A DNA stretch of 64,000 nucleotides from assembly GCA_020536535.1 (NCBI GenBank), contig JAHLWZ010000076.1, positions 26,102 to 90,101 on the forward strand, given 5' to 3'. The translations under genes were made by a program, and so were the position numbers. Below, one piece after another: positions 23,900-36,071 of this stretch. The stretch comes from Pelomyxa schiedti. Taxonomy: Eukaryota > Evosea > Pelobiontida > Pelomyxidae. Every line of letters starts with the position of its first letter. Position 1 is the stretch's first letter. The notes under the pieces were generated by a model. That model did no database searches and was not told the origin of the DNA. It was given only the letters and a program-made list of their open reading frames with translations.

Positions 23900-26800
23900 A
23901 TGAGCAGGCGTCGGGGCCGGCAGCGACGGATCTTGGACGACGACAGTGAGGAAGAGGAGGAGATCATTGCTGAGGTGGAGATGTTGGACGACGATGACAG
24001 CGAGAGTGATAGTGATGGTGACAACGACGGCGAGGGGAGCGATGTGTCTCCAAAGAGAAAGAAGAGTCGCAGGGGCAAGAAGATTGGGAAAAAGAAGAAG
24101 CCCCCGAGTGATTCTGAGAGCAGTGATGGCAAAAGTAGCGGGGGTGACGAAGGGGGTGAAAAAAGCACTGACAGCGGCAAGGGGGACTATAAGGAAGCTG
24201 AAGAAAAGGGAAAAGAGCCGGAGAAAGCAAAAAAGAAGGAAGAGGAAGAGAAAGAAGCAGAAGAAGAGAAAGAAGACGAAGGAAAACAGAAAGAGGATGA
24301 AGAAGAGGCAGAAGAAGAGGGAACGCACCCAGCACCTGACATTGAGGATGGGTCGTCATCTCCGTCACAGGGAGGCGAGGAAGATGTAGAAACAGACAAC
24401 CAAGACGACCCCAAGAAAGAAGCAGAGTCTAGTAGTGAGGAACTACTGAGTGATGAGGAACATGTGCGGGGGAAAAGAAAAAGGAAGCAGCATGGTGTAT
24501 CTTTTTTGAGGACAGGACAGTGGAAAGATAAAAGCTACCCGCACGTCACTTTCTATAAGCAGATGAGTGTGAGAAATGAATTCCTACTGTCTCTTGGAGG
24601 TGTATCTTAGTGAATCCACTTAAATTTCCTTATTTTTTTACTCGTGGTTTTGAGACCTTAGTTTTCTATTAGATACCTGCGAACTGAAGGATAGATATCA
24701 AGAAGAGAAAACTAATTACTACGTGATCCTCAAAAGAATGCTATCGAAGACTACAATGCAGATTGACTGCATGGAATATGCTTTTCCCACCCAACTACGA
24801 TTGAAGGTGCCACAATTATATCATTCATTACTCTAATGGGGAGGTTGAATGAAATTGTTCAAACGAACCTGTAGTAGGACCCTCCGAAATTGGGATCACA
24901 AGAATTAATTTTTTTACATAAGGAACATTCCTTTTCCTTGAATGAGTGAGTTTGTCCAATTTTTTTCTTTTTCCAAGTGTCTGACTCTTCGTAATTCAGA
25001 GTAAAAATTTTACACAAGATTACTGTTGTACCATTTACTGTTCTTGACAGTGACAACACTGATCCTAACAGTACATCACTTTTTACACGCAAATTTTAAC
25101 AAAGGAATAGCGTATTACTGCCAGTATGCAGCTGTGCCTATTGGAGACAGTCCTACATTTAAAATAATTCCTCTGGTGGCCAGTATTGACTACTTTCTGT
25201 TAATGGTACCCTGATTCAGAGCCTTCATGAAAGAGAAAGTCATGTCTTAAATCTACAAGGTCCACCAAAACAAGATTGAAACAGTAAAAGAAATTCTGCA
25301 CCAACCAAACCACGTGGATATCAACGAGCACCAGCGAGATACCCTATCTACAGCAGTACACTTTGCTGCCGAATTTGGTCACTCTGAGTTGATGGTACTT
25401 CCAACAATATTTGCGTTTGAGACCTGATTGTTGCATTACTAATTTCCTTTCAGTCTTTACTTCTTGACTCCGGTGCTTCACCCAACTCCCAGGACCGAGA
25501 TAACTCCACCCCACTACATTTTGCCTCAGTGGAAGGATTTGTTACTACAAAATCAACTAGATGTGCTGAGGTTTCCACCTATCTCAATAAAGCCAACTAA
25601 ACACAAAAAAATGAAACAGATTCTCCTAGAACATGGAGCCAGGATAGATTTAAGAGATAAGTGGGATAAAACGGCCTATGATTGGGTTAAAGACAATCCA
25701 GGACATAAGTTGTTTTCACCTACTTTTCTCCCTCTAATTTCTGTCACAGTCCGATTGCTAGAGTCTTTAAGAAATTCCATCCCCGATTAATATTACCTGA
25801 TGTCTCACACTCACCCACACCACCTTTACCTTCCGAGACCACTGCAACACACTTGGCACCCGTCAAAAGACCGCCTACTGCACACAAAAAAGCCTCTGCA
25901 ATGTCCGATTCCCCCGAAAGTCCAATTCCAAAGAAACCTAAAATATCTTCTCTCAAGAAACCTAAAGTATCTTGCGCCAGTAATTCCCCTCTTCCTAACC
26001 TTATTTGGGTTCACAATGACTAAAAAGATAAACCCGTAGACAAAAAGTTCCCCAATCCCCCTCAACCAGCAGCTAAGATTTCAAAAAATGTGCCAGAGGT
26101 CAAACGTCCCCCTGGTTCAACCACAACCACCAGCAATTCTAAAACGGTTACCCCCCTCACAGCCAACTTACCAAGCACCACTAGGGCTCTGGCACCCAAG
26201 AACAAAGAAACAAAGTCAGTTGTTAAAGCGAAGCAAACTGAAACAACCTTCCCACGCAAAACTCAGGCAATAAGTAGACCCCAGCAAGCACAACCCTATA
26301 AACAACGCCCTTCTCTAGACGAGGCTTCTCTTCCACCTGTACCTCGAAAGGCTCCTGATTTATCACTTGCTATTGGGCCCTCCATTGAATCACTCCAAGT
26401 ACCACTTGTTAAGCGCCAGATCGCGCTCCATGAGCTAATGCACATGACGACTCCAACAAGATTTCAACTGCCTAGTAAATATACTATGCCATTTCGTATG
26501 TGTGCTCAATCTCAACCAAACTTATTGTATTTGCATAAATGTAGTCCGAGACGACTACCTTAGTCTAGAAGAAGAGATAGACTCCTCCATTTCGGATCTC
26601 TGCGCATCAGGCCATCTAGAACTAGTGAAACCGGCTACAGACACATTTGTTGACTGTGACCGGGTAATGGCCAAACAGAGACAACAGTTCAAAGTGCGAG
26701 CTTGTCACTTAGAGCTAGCCAGAGCATGGTAAGACCTTTCTTGTCGGGCCATACTTACTTTACCTTCAGGCGGGTAACGAACACTGCAAATCAACAAGCA

Positions 26801-27959
26801 TTCAATAGTCTGGCCATATCTGAGCAACAGAGCAAGTCCTGCTTTTTCTACGGCTCTTGGGAGTCGTTGAAAGAAGTTATCACAAATGGTTTTCATCAAT
26901 GGTTTGGAAACCATCAGGTTACCTCAACGTCTCTTAGCTCCACCTAATTACCTTCAGATTAACATTGGTCATCTCATTGGACTATCCACCTACGCCACTA
27001 GATGCCTTCCATACCACCCTGCTCCTATGTACTGTCTTGCCTGTGAAGCCAAAATAGGAAAAATGTTAGCATTACCAAATGACTGTAAACTTTATGTACC
27101 TTACTTTTCCCAATCAATATTCCCTATTAACTTTAGTAGTGGCTCGAACCACAAGTGCTGAAGCAAGCTGGCTATGACTCCGTTTTTCTAAGGACAGGCT
27201 CTCCATGGGCACCAATGTTTGGATTTACTCAAGCTGCGCAGGTAAAGAAATGTATTGTACACTGTGCTAACAGATACCTGGAAGGTCTATCCAAAATATC
27301 TCTTACTCTACCGATCAGTCTATTCGCAACGTCTTAAATTCACAACAAAGTTATCCGGCACTGTACAGCACCCCATTGGTCAATTTCAAAAAGGTCTGTC
27401 ACTAAAATACTTCCTCGGTAGTAATGAACCTTCTCAAGAGTGTTCTCGAATTGGAAAGCTCAAAGAGAACGACGACTTTCTATGCTTATGGGACCCAATG
27501 CCCATATTCGATGTACACTGTAATATTGTCTGCAAACATCAAGTAAACCTCTGTGATAGCATTCCAGCTCACAAAAAGCATCAGAGGAGCTTTTTCCAAT
27601 TATCCAATGACGATGTGACCGTTGCCCTTCTTACACAGATGGATGCTTTTGCACATGAAATGGAGAAGCTGTACGTACCGTTCCATGACTTTACAAACTG
27701 ACTTCATTGTTCAAGGTTGCAAACCACACGCCCTGGGCATATTTATAGGCATGGATTTCTGACAAACCCTTACGACGAGTTTGTGGCATGAAGTCTGTTG
27801 AACGCTTCTGACCTTTTCTCCAGGCAGCTTCACTGTCACATTGTTTCTATCAACAGGCCCGAGGATGTTGATCCTAATTCTTTGCTGAGGTTCAGTTACC
27901 CTAGCTTTGTCAGCATTAGAACTTTCATCAAGAAGCTCAGAACAAAGAAATCCCACTAA
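23900..27959 (+). CDS. Acidic, ankyrin-repeat protein with divergent PARP-like C-terminus
   Basis: ATG 23900 (the second Met codon position of the frame) starts a 230-residue acidic/basic region (RRILDDDSEEEEEIIAEVEM, Lys/Glu tracts, then GKRKRKQHGVSFLRTGQW). A later pair of ankyrin repeats reads AVHFAAEFGHSELM, LLLDSGASPNSQDRDNSTPL and ILLEHGARIDLRDKWDKTAY. After a Pro/Thr/Lys-rich linker comes VRACHLELARAWRV, CFFYGSWESLKEVITNGF, INIGHLIGLSTYATRC, GYDSVFLRTGSPWAPMFGF and YRSVYSQRLKF, spaced like the PARP catalytic fold (W/N.. , HGT...I...GF, G.GIYF, Y...V, YRS.Q..P.Y). The His and Tyr of the H-Y-E triad appear replaced. The last exons give RPGHIYRHGFLTNPYDE then QLHCHIVSINRPEDVDP, stop at 27959. 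I assume one gene; a split near 24810-25260 is possible. Confidence 0.55.
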
Positions 27960-28042
27960 ACAACGTGCTGAGGCAACTTATTTTCCAATGTGACTGAAAA
28001 GGAGAGTACAAGACATAAAGGAGTTTTATTGCCTACTCGTAT

Positions 28043-28856
28043 TTACAAAAGCAAACAACCTCCCCCTCCCCCACTCTTTCCACTGCCCTTGGCTTTATGT
28101 GGTGTCTGCTTTCTTGGCTTCTTTGCCGCGTCGGCCTTGGCTTTGTCCGCGTCTTCTTTTGCTTTCTTTTCACCCGTCGCCTTCAACACGTTCTCAACCA
28201 TAGTTTCGAACATTGTGTCAATGTTCTCCCCAGAGACGGCCGAAGTCTACAAATGAAATGAGTTTAGGTTGTGTTGTGTATCTCGAGCTATTTGGATACA
28301 CACCTCCCAGTAAGTAGCGTTTATGGAGGCAGCGTAGTCTTCTGCCTGCTGTCGAGTGACTGCAGGCTTCAAGTCTTTCTTGTTGCCTACAATAAAGACC
28401 TGACTTGATGGGTCTAAGTTGAATCGCTCTATCTGCTTTTGCCACTGGGTGACACACTCAAACGAATAGTGATCCGAGAGATCGAATACAATGAAGAACC
28501 CTTCATTGTTCGGAGTGAATAATGGTAGGTAAGCGAGCAAGTGAAACAACCTTTGCATTTCTTAAATATAGAAAGTGTTACAAGTGCAAATTTCTCTTCA
28601 CCAGCAGAATCCCAAGTCTGAAGTATTTGTTAGGACACATTTCGCCACATCACTGGTTTTTTGTTTCTCAAAAAAAAAAGTAAACCTTCACGACTACGTT
28701 GCTTTTCCCGATTTTAACGGTTTTTGCGTGGAAGCCCTCACCGTCAGGAGTAAGAGTGACGGTTGACGACGGCTTTCCGGCGATATAACACGTAACTATA
28801 GCAGTCTTACCGGCCCCAGATTCACCAACCACCATCAGCTCCACCGGATCTGCCAT
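28043..28856 (-). CDS. Atypical Rab/Ras-like small GTPase
   Basis: Starts at ATG 28856 with ELMVVGESGAGKTAIVTCYI (P-loop GESGAGKT). The next exon gives TWDSA followed, depending on the splice, by either GEEKF or EMQRLF; then FFIVFDLSDHYSFECVTQWQ, IVGNKKDL (intact NKxD) and, across an intron, ETSAVSGENIDTMFETMVEN. The C-terminus is a long Lys/Ala helix (KKAKEDADKAKADAAKKPRK), a Gly run and CLLL, a geranylgeranylation-type CAAX box rather than a Rab CC/CXC. Switch II is unusual: DxxG lacks the usual GQE, so intrinsic hydrolysis may be altered. It is too divergent to place in a Rab subfamily. It shares a divergent promoter of about 310 bp with paxillin. Confidence 0.8.
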
Positions 28857-29165
28857 TCTTCTGTTTTTTTTTTTAAATATTTCTTGTTTTTTCTGGGCGT
28901 TGCAACGTTCAAGGAAGTCGTTCGATTTGATGAAGAGATTGCAGGCGCTGGAAACACAAGTTTTCTCTGGGCTTCCACCGTTGAAATGACCACAATTCCT
29001 ATGCACTATGGAATTTGAGGCAGTCCTTGAAGGTAGTACCCTTAGGCGGTACAACGGTACCAAAAAGTTCACATACCAATTTCGTTGTAGACAGATTACC
29101 TGAAACAGAGTTGTGAGTGACAATCAAATTAATGTTAATATTAAGTTACACCTACTACGTAGGAC
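28857..29165. other. Divergent promoter (Rab-like / paxillin)
   Basis: 309 bases between start codons of two divergent genes. AT-rich, T-run at 28864-28876; no frame with coding character. Confidence 0.5.
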
Positions 29166-31509
29166 ATGACCGACGAACTAGATGCACTTCTGGCTGATCT
29201 TGCCGGTGCCACAGCACCACCCACCAAGCCTAGATCTTCGGTTGTTCCGCTGAAACAAAATCAACCAACTCGTGTCGTATCCAGAGCCTCGGATTCTTCA
29301 GCCGACGAACTTAGCGATCTTATGGCAGAGTTGAACAGTTTGGACAACCCTGCTCAAAAACCGGTATTTTTTCCTTCTCTTCTACTCTCCGAGAAGTGGA
29401 TGGAAGATATAACCTTCGGACAAGGTTTCTTCAATGCCCAAGGCATTAGATGACTTGGACAGTCTTATGGCCACTCTCAACAATCAGCCTAGTAGTTGCC
29501 TTTCCATTCTCCTGTAATTTACAAGGTAATTAGGTAAACAACCGCGCACAAGTTCAAAGTCCTCCACTACAGGACTTGATGGCCTAATGGCCGATCTTAA
29601 TGCAGCAGCAGCAAAGGCAACTCCAGGTGAGCAGCACAGCTTGTAAATAATAATAATAAAAAAAGCTTAACAACCTAACAGCTACCACCCCATCACCTAA
29701 ATCAAACCCCTCACTACCCACACGAAGACTGAGTGCACGCAAAAGTAACCCTCTAGGCGAAGATTTGGTGGGTTTAATGGCCGAGCTCGACGCAGTAGTA
29801 ACTCCAAAGCCAAACCCAGGTAGAGCTCTGCTAGAGTACTCCTTCCCTCACTCTTATAGTTACCTAATCCACGCCAGGGGCAGCACCTCCGAAATCATCT
29901 GCCAACCCTGAAGATCAAGATGAGCTTTCTGCACTCCTGGCTGATCTCACCGCCGTAGCTGCCACTCCCAGTGCGAAATCACAACCTGCACCGGCTCCAG
30001 CTGCGACTCCTACCACAAGTACCACTAAGACAGTGCCAGGTGAGAACCTCTCCTTACTCTGAATCTCCTGATCTATTTCAGCAAACCCATCTCCACGTCA
30101 TGACCCAGATGGCGATTGTGCAGTCTCTCCCCAAAAACCAGGTTTGGTGTGCTTGTGCTTACTCCTCTTATGGTCTATAGCGACTCAGACGAAGCCTGTA
30201 GCACAATCTCAAAAAGCAACACCGCCACCTGTTGTAGATGATTTAGACGCTTTGATGGCAAGTCTATCCACTTCCAAGTTTGTTTTCCCGCATTCCTCAA
30301 ACGTTGTATATTGTTGATGACTTATCTAGAAGTACTCAACCTACTCCCACAAATAAAGCCCCTGCAGTTTCACCCAGTGATCCACTAGAAGATCTACTCT
30401 GCCAGCTGAAACCATCCGCACCCAAGAAAACTCAACCCCCTGCAAAAGAAGATGATTTAGAAGACTTGCTGACAAAACTGAATGGGCAACCGTTTGTGCT
30501 GGATTCAGATTCCCCCTCCAGGGGAACATGTTTCTTTTGCAATGGCCCGATTATGGGTGAAATAATCCAAGCTTTAAGCAAGGTACACGAGTAGTTTTTC
30601 TTTCTTTCTTTCCTAAGCATTTCAGACATATCACCCAGAGCACTTCAGATGTGGTTCGTGCAACACCCCTCTCGGAACCGCAACTTTCTACGAACATGAA
30701 GGTAAACCGAACTGTGAAAAGTGCTACACAACGCTACTGTGCCCGAGATGTGCCCACTGTGACCAGCCAATTCTGGATAAATGTATCACCGCTCTAGGGA
30801 AGAAATGGCATATTGTAATTATCGAAAATGGAATGAATTGCTCTAACCATTTTCTTCCCAGAACCACTTTGTTTGTGCTGTATGCAACAACCCCTTCCCA
30901 AATGGCACATTCTATGAAAAAGATGGCAAACCCTTCTGTGAAAATGACTATGCCATCACATATGCTGCCAAGTGTGCAGGCTGCAACAAAGCTATTACTG
31001 TAAGCACTCCAAGAGAATCCATTCTCCTTTTTTACTCAAATAATGCCAGGGAGATTGTCTCAACGCACTTGGGCAGAAGTGGCACCCCGGTAATTGAGGT
31101 CTTCTTTAAAAAAATAGGCACCTAATTGTTGGCAGACCACTTTGTATGTAATTATTGTCACAGGCCCTTCCCTGGAGGGGCGTTTTATGAGTACCAAAGC
31201 AAAGCCTACTGTGAGGTGAGTGCTAATTTCTGCTTGTGGAATATATCCTTACACTCTCTAGCCCCACTACTATCAGATGACAGGTTACGTTTGTTCCGGT
31301 TGTGGAAAACCTGTTACGGGGCGTGTATTAACGGCACTAGACAAAAAATGGTTTTCCCGATCTCGATTCCACGGTAATTTACCACCATTCTCAGGCACCC
31401 AGAGCACTTTATGTGCGCCTTCTGTATGGCTCCTTTAGCTGGGGGGCTGTTCAAGGAGGAAAAAGGGAAGGCATACTGTGGAGGATGCTACCAAAAACTG
31501 TTTTGTTAA
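29166..31509 (+). CDS. pax: Paxillin-like adhesion adaptor: nine LD motifs and four LIM domains
   Basis: Focal-adhesion-type scaffold. The N-terminal half, spread over many short exons, carries nine LDxLLxxL-like motifs: LDALLADL, LSDLMAEL, LDSLMATL, LDGLMADL, LVGLMAEL, LSALLADL, LDALMASL, LEDLLCQL, LEDLLTKL. The C-terminal half has four LIM domains beginning CFFCNGPIMGEIIQAL, CAHCDQPILDKCITALGKKW, CAGCNKAITGDCLNALGQKW and CSGCGKPVTGRVLTALDKKW, each followed by the second zinc finger (HPEHFRCGSC, NHFVCAVCNNPF, DHFVCNYCHRPF, HPEHFMCAFCMAPL) and ending CYQKLFC. Zinc ligands look intact in all four. This is the paxillin/Hic-5/leupaxin layout and matches amoebozoan PaxB. Introns lie between LD units. 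An AATAAA lies 10 bases after the stop. Confidence 0.92.
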
Positions 31510-31571
31510 AATCCGATTGCACAATAAAAACACTACGAAAAACTTTACAACCAAGGGACTGTTCCCTCAAA

Positions 31572-34500
31572 TCAGTCTTTTTTATTAGCCTTCTCCAAGT
31601 ATCCATCAGGCTGGTCAGGTCCCTCCATTGCCTCACTCTCAGAGCCGCCATCATCGGACTCCTCCGACTCCCCTTCCTCCTCCCCAGAATCACTCCCATC
31701 CACTACTATGATGTCTTTGTTGTCCACATTGTTGCTTACAGTAGAGCCGCTAGTGCTAGTACTAGTGGTGGTGGTTGTTGTGTTGTCTTGTGCTACTGAT
31801 GATGATGATGATGGTGGTGATGGTGCTGGTACTGCTAATGGTGTGGGTGTGGGTGTGGGTGCACTTGCACTCGCCGCGGATGTTGTAAGTGTTGATGTTG
31901 GTGTTGTTACGGGTGAAAGAGGCGTTTGAGTGGGGGTGGGCATCATTAGGGATGAGGAGGTTGGAGTTGCTGGCGTTGGTGTTGTTGTTGGTGGTGGTGT
32001 TGTGCAGTGTTGTTGTTGCTGTAGGCTGTTGTGTGGCTTTTTAGGTGATTTGGTGCTTATGTTACTGACGTCTCGTTCCATCATAGAGTTCATCAGTGCT
32101 TCGTTTTCGGAGTTGAGGGCATTGGAACCTATGACCGACGGGCTGAACTCTTCCTTCTCCTGGAATATTACGGAATCGAGTCGGTTTTGGCGGCCCTGTC
32201 TCCTTTTGACAGGGGAACCCCCGGAATAGTCTGTTGTAAAACTGGCATCTACTTCGTCATCGGCTTCGGCTTCAACATCCACATCAGCATCGGCCTCAGC
32301 TTCAGCTTCATCCGCCTCAGCTTCAGCTTCAGCTTCAGCCTCAGCCTCAGCCTCAGCTTCAGCTTCGTCTTCATCACTGTCTGAATCTTGCTGAGTGGTA
32401 CCGGTTTCGGCCGAGGCTTTCATATTATGGATTTCTTCGTAGAGTCTTTGCAGTTTCGGGTTGCTGGCGCAACTTTCGAGGACTTGTTCTAGTATCTGCC
32501 ATTTGTCCAATTTTCCCCCGAAGAGATAACGTTTCCAAATACAGGAGCATTCATCTGATAATGAAATGGCTGATTCGGTAGTTTCCGAGGAGGTTGCACT
32601 CTGTGCGTGTGCTTGGCAAACAATCTTAGAACGTTTACCACCAGGTGGACCAAGCAGTGAAGTACACAAATCCCGTACAAGAGCCTCGTCACCATCGTGA
32701 GCTACTCGATGGGCTAGCATGCCAAATGCACGTTCATAATCCTGTGCAGCTCCTACTAGCTCCGCAGCAGCGACACGAGCTTGTAAAGCAGAGATTATCC
32801 GCCGGGAACTCAGTCCTGGGCCACACGGATGTGCGGGTGGAATAGGTAAAGCTCTATTTCCAACAGCCAGTTGTTGGTTGTGGGCCGGAATTGCAGTGGC
32901 CAGGTGATCACTGGTAAGGTATAAATCCGACACGCGCTCTCCAACAAGGCACCACTCTCCAAGTGCCTCATTTACTGCATAGCAGCTTCCATTACTGAAT
33001 ATGACAATCGGCACACACGTTTCACTCATCACCACTTTGGTTATATGCGCGCCAGGAGTTGCTTTTTGTTCAACACGTAGAACATGCTTCAGAGTGCTAG
33101 AATGCTTGCTAAGTGGTAGAGCACGTCTGTGGCACACATCAAGCACGCGTACATTTGCGTCACATGAAACTACACAGAGCCAGCCACGACGGTTAAACTC
33201 CAAAAATCGAGCTGTACAACCAATGAGAACCGGGCTCATAATAAGCTTGCCTGTGCTTCCACTCAGTAAATAGAGGAATCCCGCCTCTGTACAAACTGCA
33301 CATACACCGCCGCATCCTCCACATTGTACTGCCCAGCCTGGCACTACAGTTGACCAAGAAGAAGGCTGTGGCAAGGAAGTCGTAATTGATGTACCTTCCA
33401 TGGGCTGCAGGGAAACAATGGTACTCAAATCACATGAATGTGGTGCTGTGGGGGATACAACTGCACCGGAGTTATCAACAACTGAGCAAGTCAATGTTGC
33501 TTTATGTGCGGTATGGCTTGTAGTTATAACTCTAGCTATAGTAGAAGTACACTGAAGTGGCGGAATTGCAAATGTTGCTTGGTTGAGTTCTATTGCGTTG
33601 ATACTTGCAGGAGGCAATGCAGGGTGCGCCTCAATGGGACTTGGCGCAACCACTCTTGCTGGCCTTTGAGGTGCTTGAACTTCCGTAGACTCCTGTGCAG
33701 GCCTTTTTGAAGGTAGTTGGGAGGCATAAGTTGGTGTTTTCTTATGTGCGGATCCAGCCTTTCCAGTCTTGGAAGAGGATACTGGGACCCCGTCCTTTAT
33801 GAGCCTTCGTGAGGAGGGGTGCAAAAGGGCTGCAGATGCCACAACTGGGGTCTGCGGCTGTGAAATGCTAGTAGCCACATTATGTATTCCACTCATTGGA
33901 ATGTCGGTAGAACTGTTTACTGAGTTACTGGCATCCCCAGACTTCGTCACAGAACTAGAACCAACATTGAAAGAATTGGTAACTCTTAAAAGAGCAGGGC
34001 TTTCTATGATTGTGGTCTGAAGGTGATCCAACACATCACCATGTGTGGCTTGCATGTGTAAAAGAGTCTGTTGTTCATTCAAAGGCTGTCCTAACTCTGA
34101 TACTGTGAACCTAATGAAAGCAAGGGACCCATCCGATGAGCAGGCAATAAGGCAGAGGCCATCTGGGGTCCATGTTAAATCCTAATAAGTGTCATAATGG
34201 AAATAGCATCAAGGCGTTTTACAACCTGCACCGATTGGGGAAATGCCTTTCTGAGAGCTGCAACAGGTTTTCGACAGGCAGCATTTTTCCACACAGATAA
34301 GCCACCATCTTGACTACCTAGAGCCAACACAGTAGTCGTCTCTCCACCAGTCTATTAAAGTTTAAGTAAAAAGGGAAAAAAGGTACAAAAAATTACCTTG
34401 TACACACACGGACTGAAGCAGCTGGCTACTATAGGGAGTGAGTGACCCACAAATGTAAAAACACGTTCCGTAAGCCCTCTGTCGAACAAAATTGCACTCT

Positions 34501-35937
34501 GCTTTTCCTCAGTGTAAGCTGTAACAAGGATAACATGGCCAGCATCCGGGGACCAAGAAGGCCTACCTATCAACGAGTGAATAAACCAGAATACTACTGA
34601 TTGTCAGTGCTTACGAAAATAAGATGACTTGGTGGAGTGTGCAAAGGCATCGCTGATGTTCTTTTCCACTGTCCAATCTTCCGTTTTGAAAAACTTTTTC
34701 CACCATTACTTGTCATCAGACAACAACACTGTTACGGGAACACACTGTAGCAACTTCTTCGCCCTGCACAGCTAAATAGCGTTGTAGTGGGTCCCACCCA
34801 AGCCCTTTAGCAGGTCCCGGAAAATTGCTGATCACTACAGTCTGGGCGTATGTGGTGCAATCCCATACTATGATCAGGTTATCCACACCAGCAGATACGA
34901 TGCGCGTGCCATCAGGAGTCCATGTTACGTCGTTTACATCACGTTGGTGGCCACGTAGTTGCTGGACGAGTTGGTACTGTGACAGTAAATAAAGACTTGA
35001 GGTTAATTAAATGTATCCGCATAAGGGGGGTGTGCAGCTTCAATTAGTGGCCTTGTTCTGAAAAGGGATTGCAAATAAATATTTAAGCAGGCCATTTTAT
35101 TTTATATCTGTGGCTGAGGGAAAGGGATAATACTTCTTCAAACACCGTGTCCTGCCCAATTATAATCTTTCCTGAAGGAAGTTTATGAAGAAATCTCCAC
35201 AGGTAAACACTTCCATCATCACAACCTAAAAGAATCATTAAAGTTACCCCAGGCTCAACATTAACCAACAATAAACTACCAGAGGCGAGCATGAGGGTTT
35301 CCTTTGGCGACCATCTCACACAGTTCACAGACCCACAATGCTGAAGTACTGCCAACAGTGCAGGTTTGCTCCCTTGCTATACATTTCCTTCATTAGTAGG
35401 CACGATAACAGTGCCAGAAGCATAAAAGGAAATTAAACCAAAACACAAAAAAAAATAAAAATAAAAATAAAACGAAGACAGACACACCACTGCATCCGTT
35501 GTGCCCTGTTGCTGCTGCGACGTCGAATCCATCCCATTCCGCGAAGGCGACAACGGGCTAGCAGCACCCAATGCCCCCTGTTGCTGCTGCATCGGTGAGG
35601 TCGTGGGATCGAACCCCGGCCCAGCCATTGCCCCAATCCCGCCGCTGCCACTCACACTCGGACTCGGACTAGGCGTCATCCCAGGCGACCCCTGCTGCTG
35701 CTGCTGTTGAACCATGAGAGATTGTGGTTGTTGTTGTTGCTGCTGCTGCAGCAGTTGCAATTGGTGGTGGCGCTGGAGTAAGTCTTGGTGGCGGAGGCAC
35801 GCGGGGAGGGACCACACCCTGACGGTGGAGTCGGCGCCGCCCGACGCCAGGTGCTCCCCGTCGCGGTGCACGTGGACCGACGTGATCATCGCTGACCGAC
35901 GGTGCTTGCATATCGGCGACCGCCCGATGTGCACCAT
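31572..35937 (-). CDS. hira: HIRA histone H3.3 chaperone
   Basis: Replication-independent H3.3-H4 deposition subunit. ATG 35937 begins the WD40 propeller: SAMITSVHVHRDGEHLASGG, then (after a Gln/Pro/Ser-rich insert of about 90 residues) QHCGSVNCVRWSPKETLMLA, LRGHQRDVNDVTWTPDGTRI, FPGPAKGLGWDPLQRYLAV, RPSWSPDAGHVILVTAYT, FVGHSLPIVASCFSPCVYK, ALGSQDGGLSVWKNAACRKP and DLTWTPDGLCLIACSSDGSL. These follow human HIRA repeat by repeat, including VGH and SDGSLAF...ELG.PL. The last exon (34082-31572) has the HIRA-specific domain: WAVQCGGCGGVCAVCTEAGF, VLIGCTARFLEFNRRGWLCV and LSSRRIISALQARVAAAELV. It ends in a long acidic tail with an alternating Glu-Ala run. It is convergent with paxillin (62-bp gap). 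Confidence 0.93.
32262..32376 (-). repeat. Glu-Ala codon repeat in HIRA tail
   Basis: On the plus strand a run of (TCAGCT/CTCAGC) hexamers about 115 bases long encodes, on the minus strand, alternating Glu-Ala with occasional Asp. The hexanucleotide periodicity suggests replication-slippage growth of an acidic tract. Confidence 0.85.
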
Positions 35938-36071
35938 TTCGATGTGTGTGTGTTGCGGGTATCGGCGGTGTTTTTGCTTTTTGTTGTTGTGTTTTGGTTT
36001 CGTGGTGCTGTTTCAGAAGACGAGAAGCTTTGCATAAATTTAGATTTTTAGAACAGGGGTTTAGTGCTGGT

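Noticed and set aside
27711-27956. 81-codon minus-strand frame after the PARP-like gene
   Set aside because: It has no ATG start, and the plus strand here reads as two in-phase exons (RPGHIYRHGFLTNPYDE, QLHCHIVSINRPEDVDP) joined by a 45-nt intron, completing the gene to 27959.
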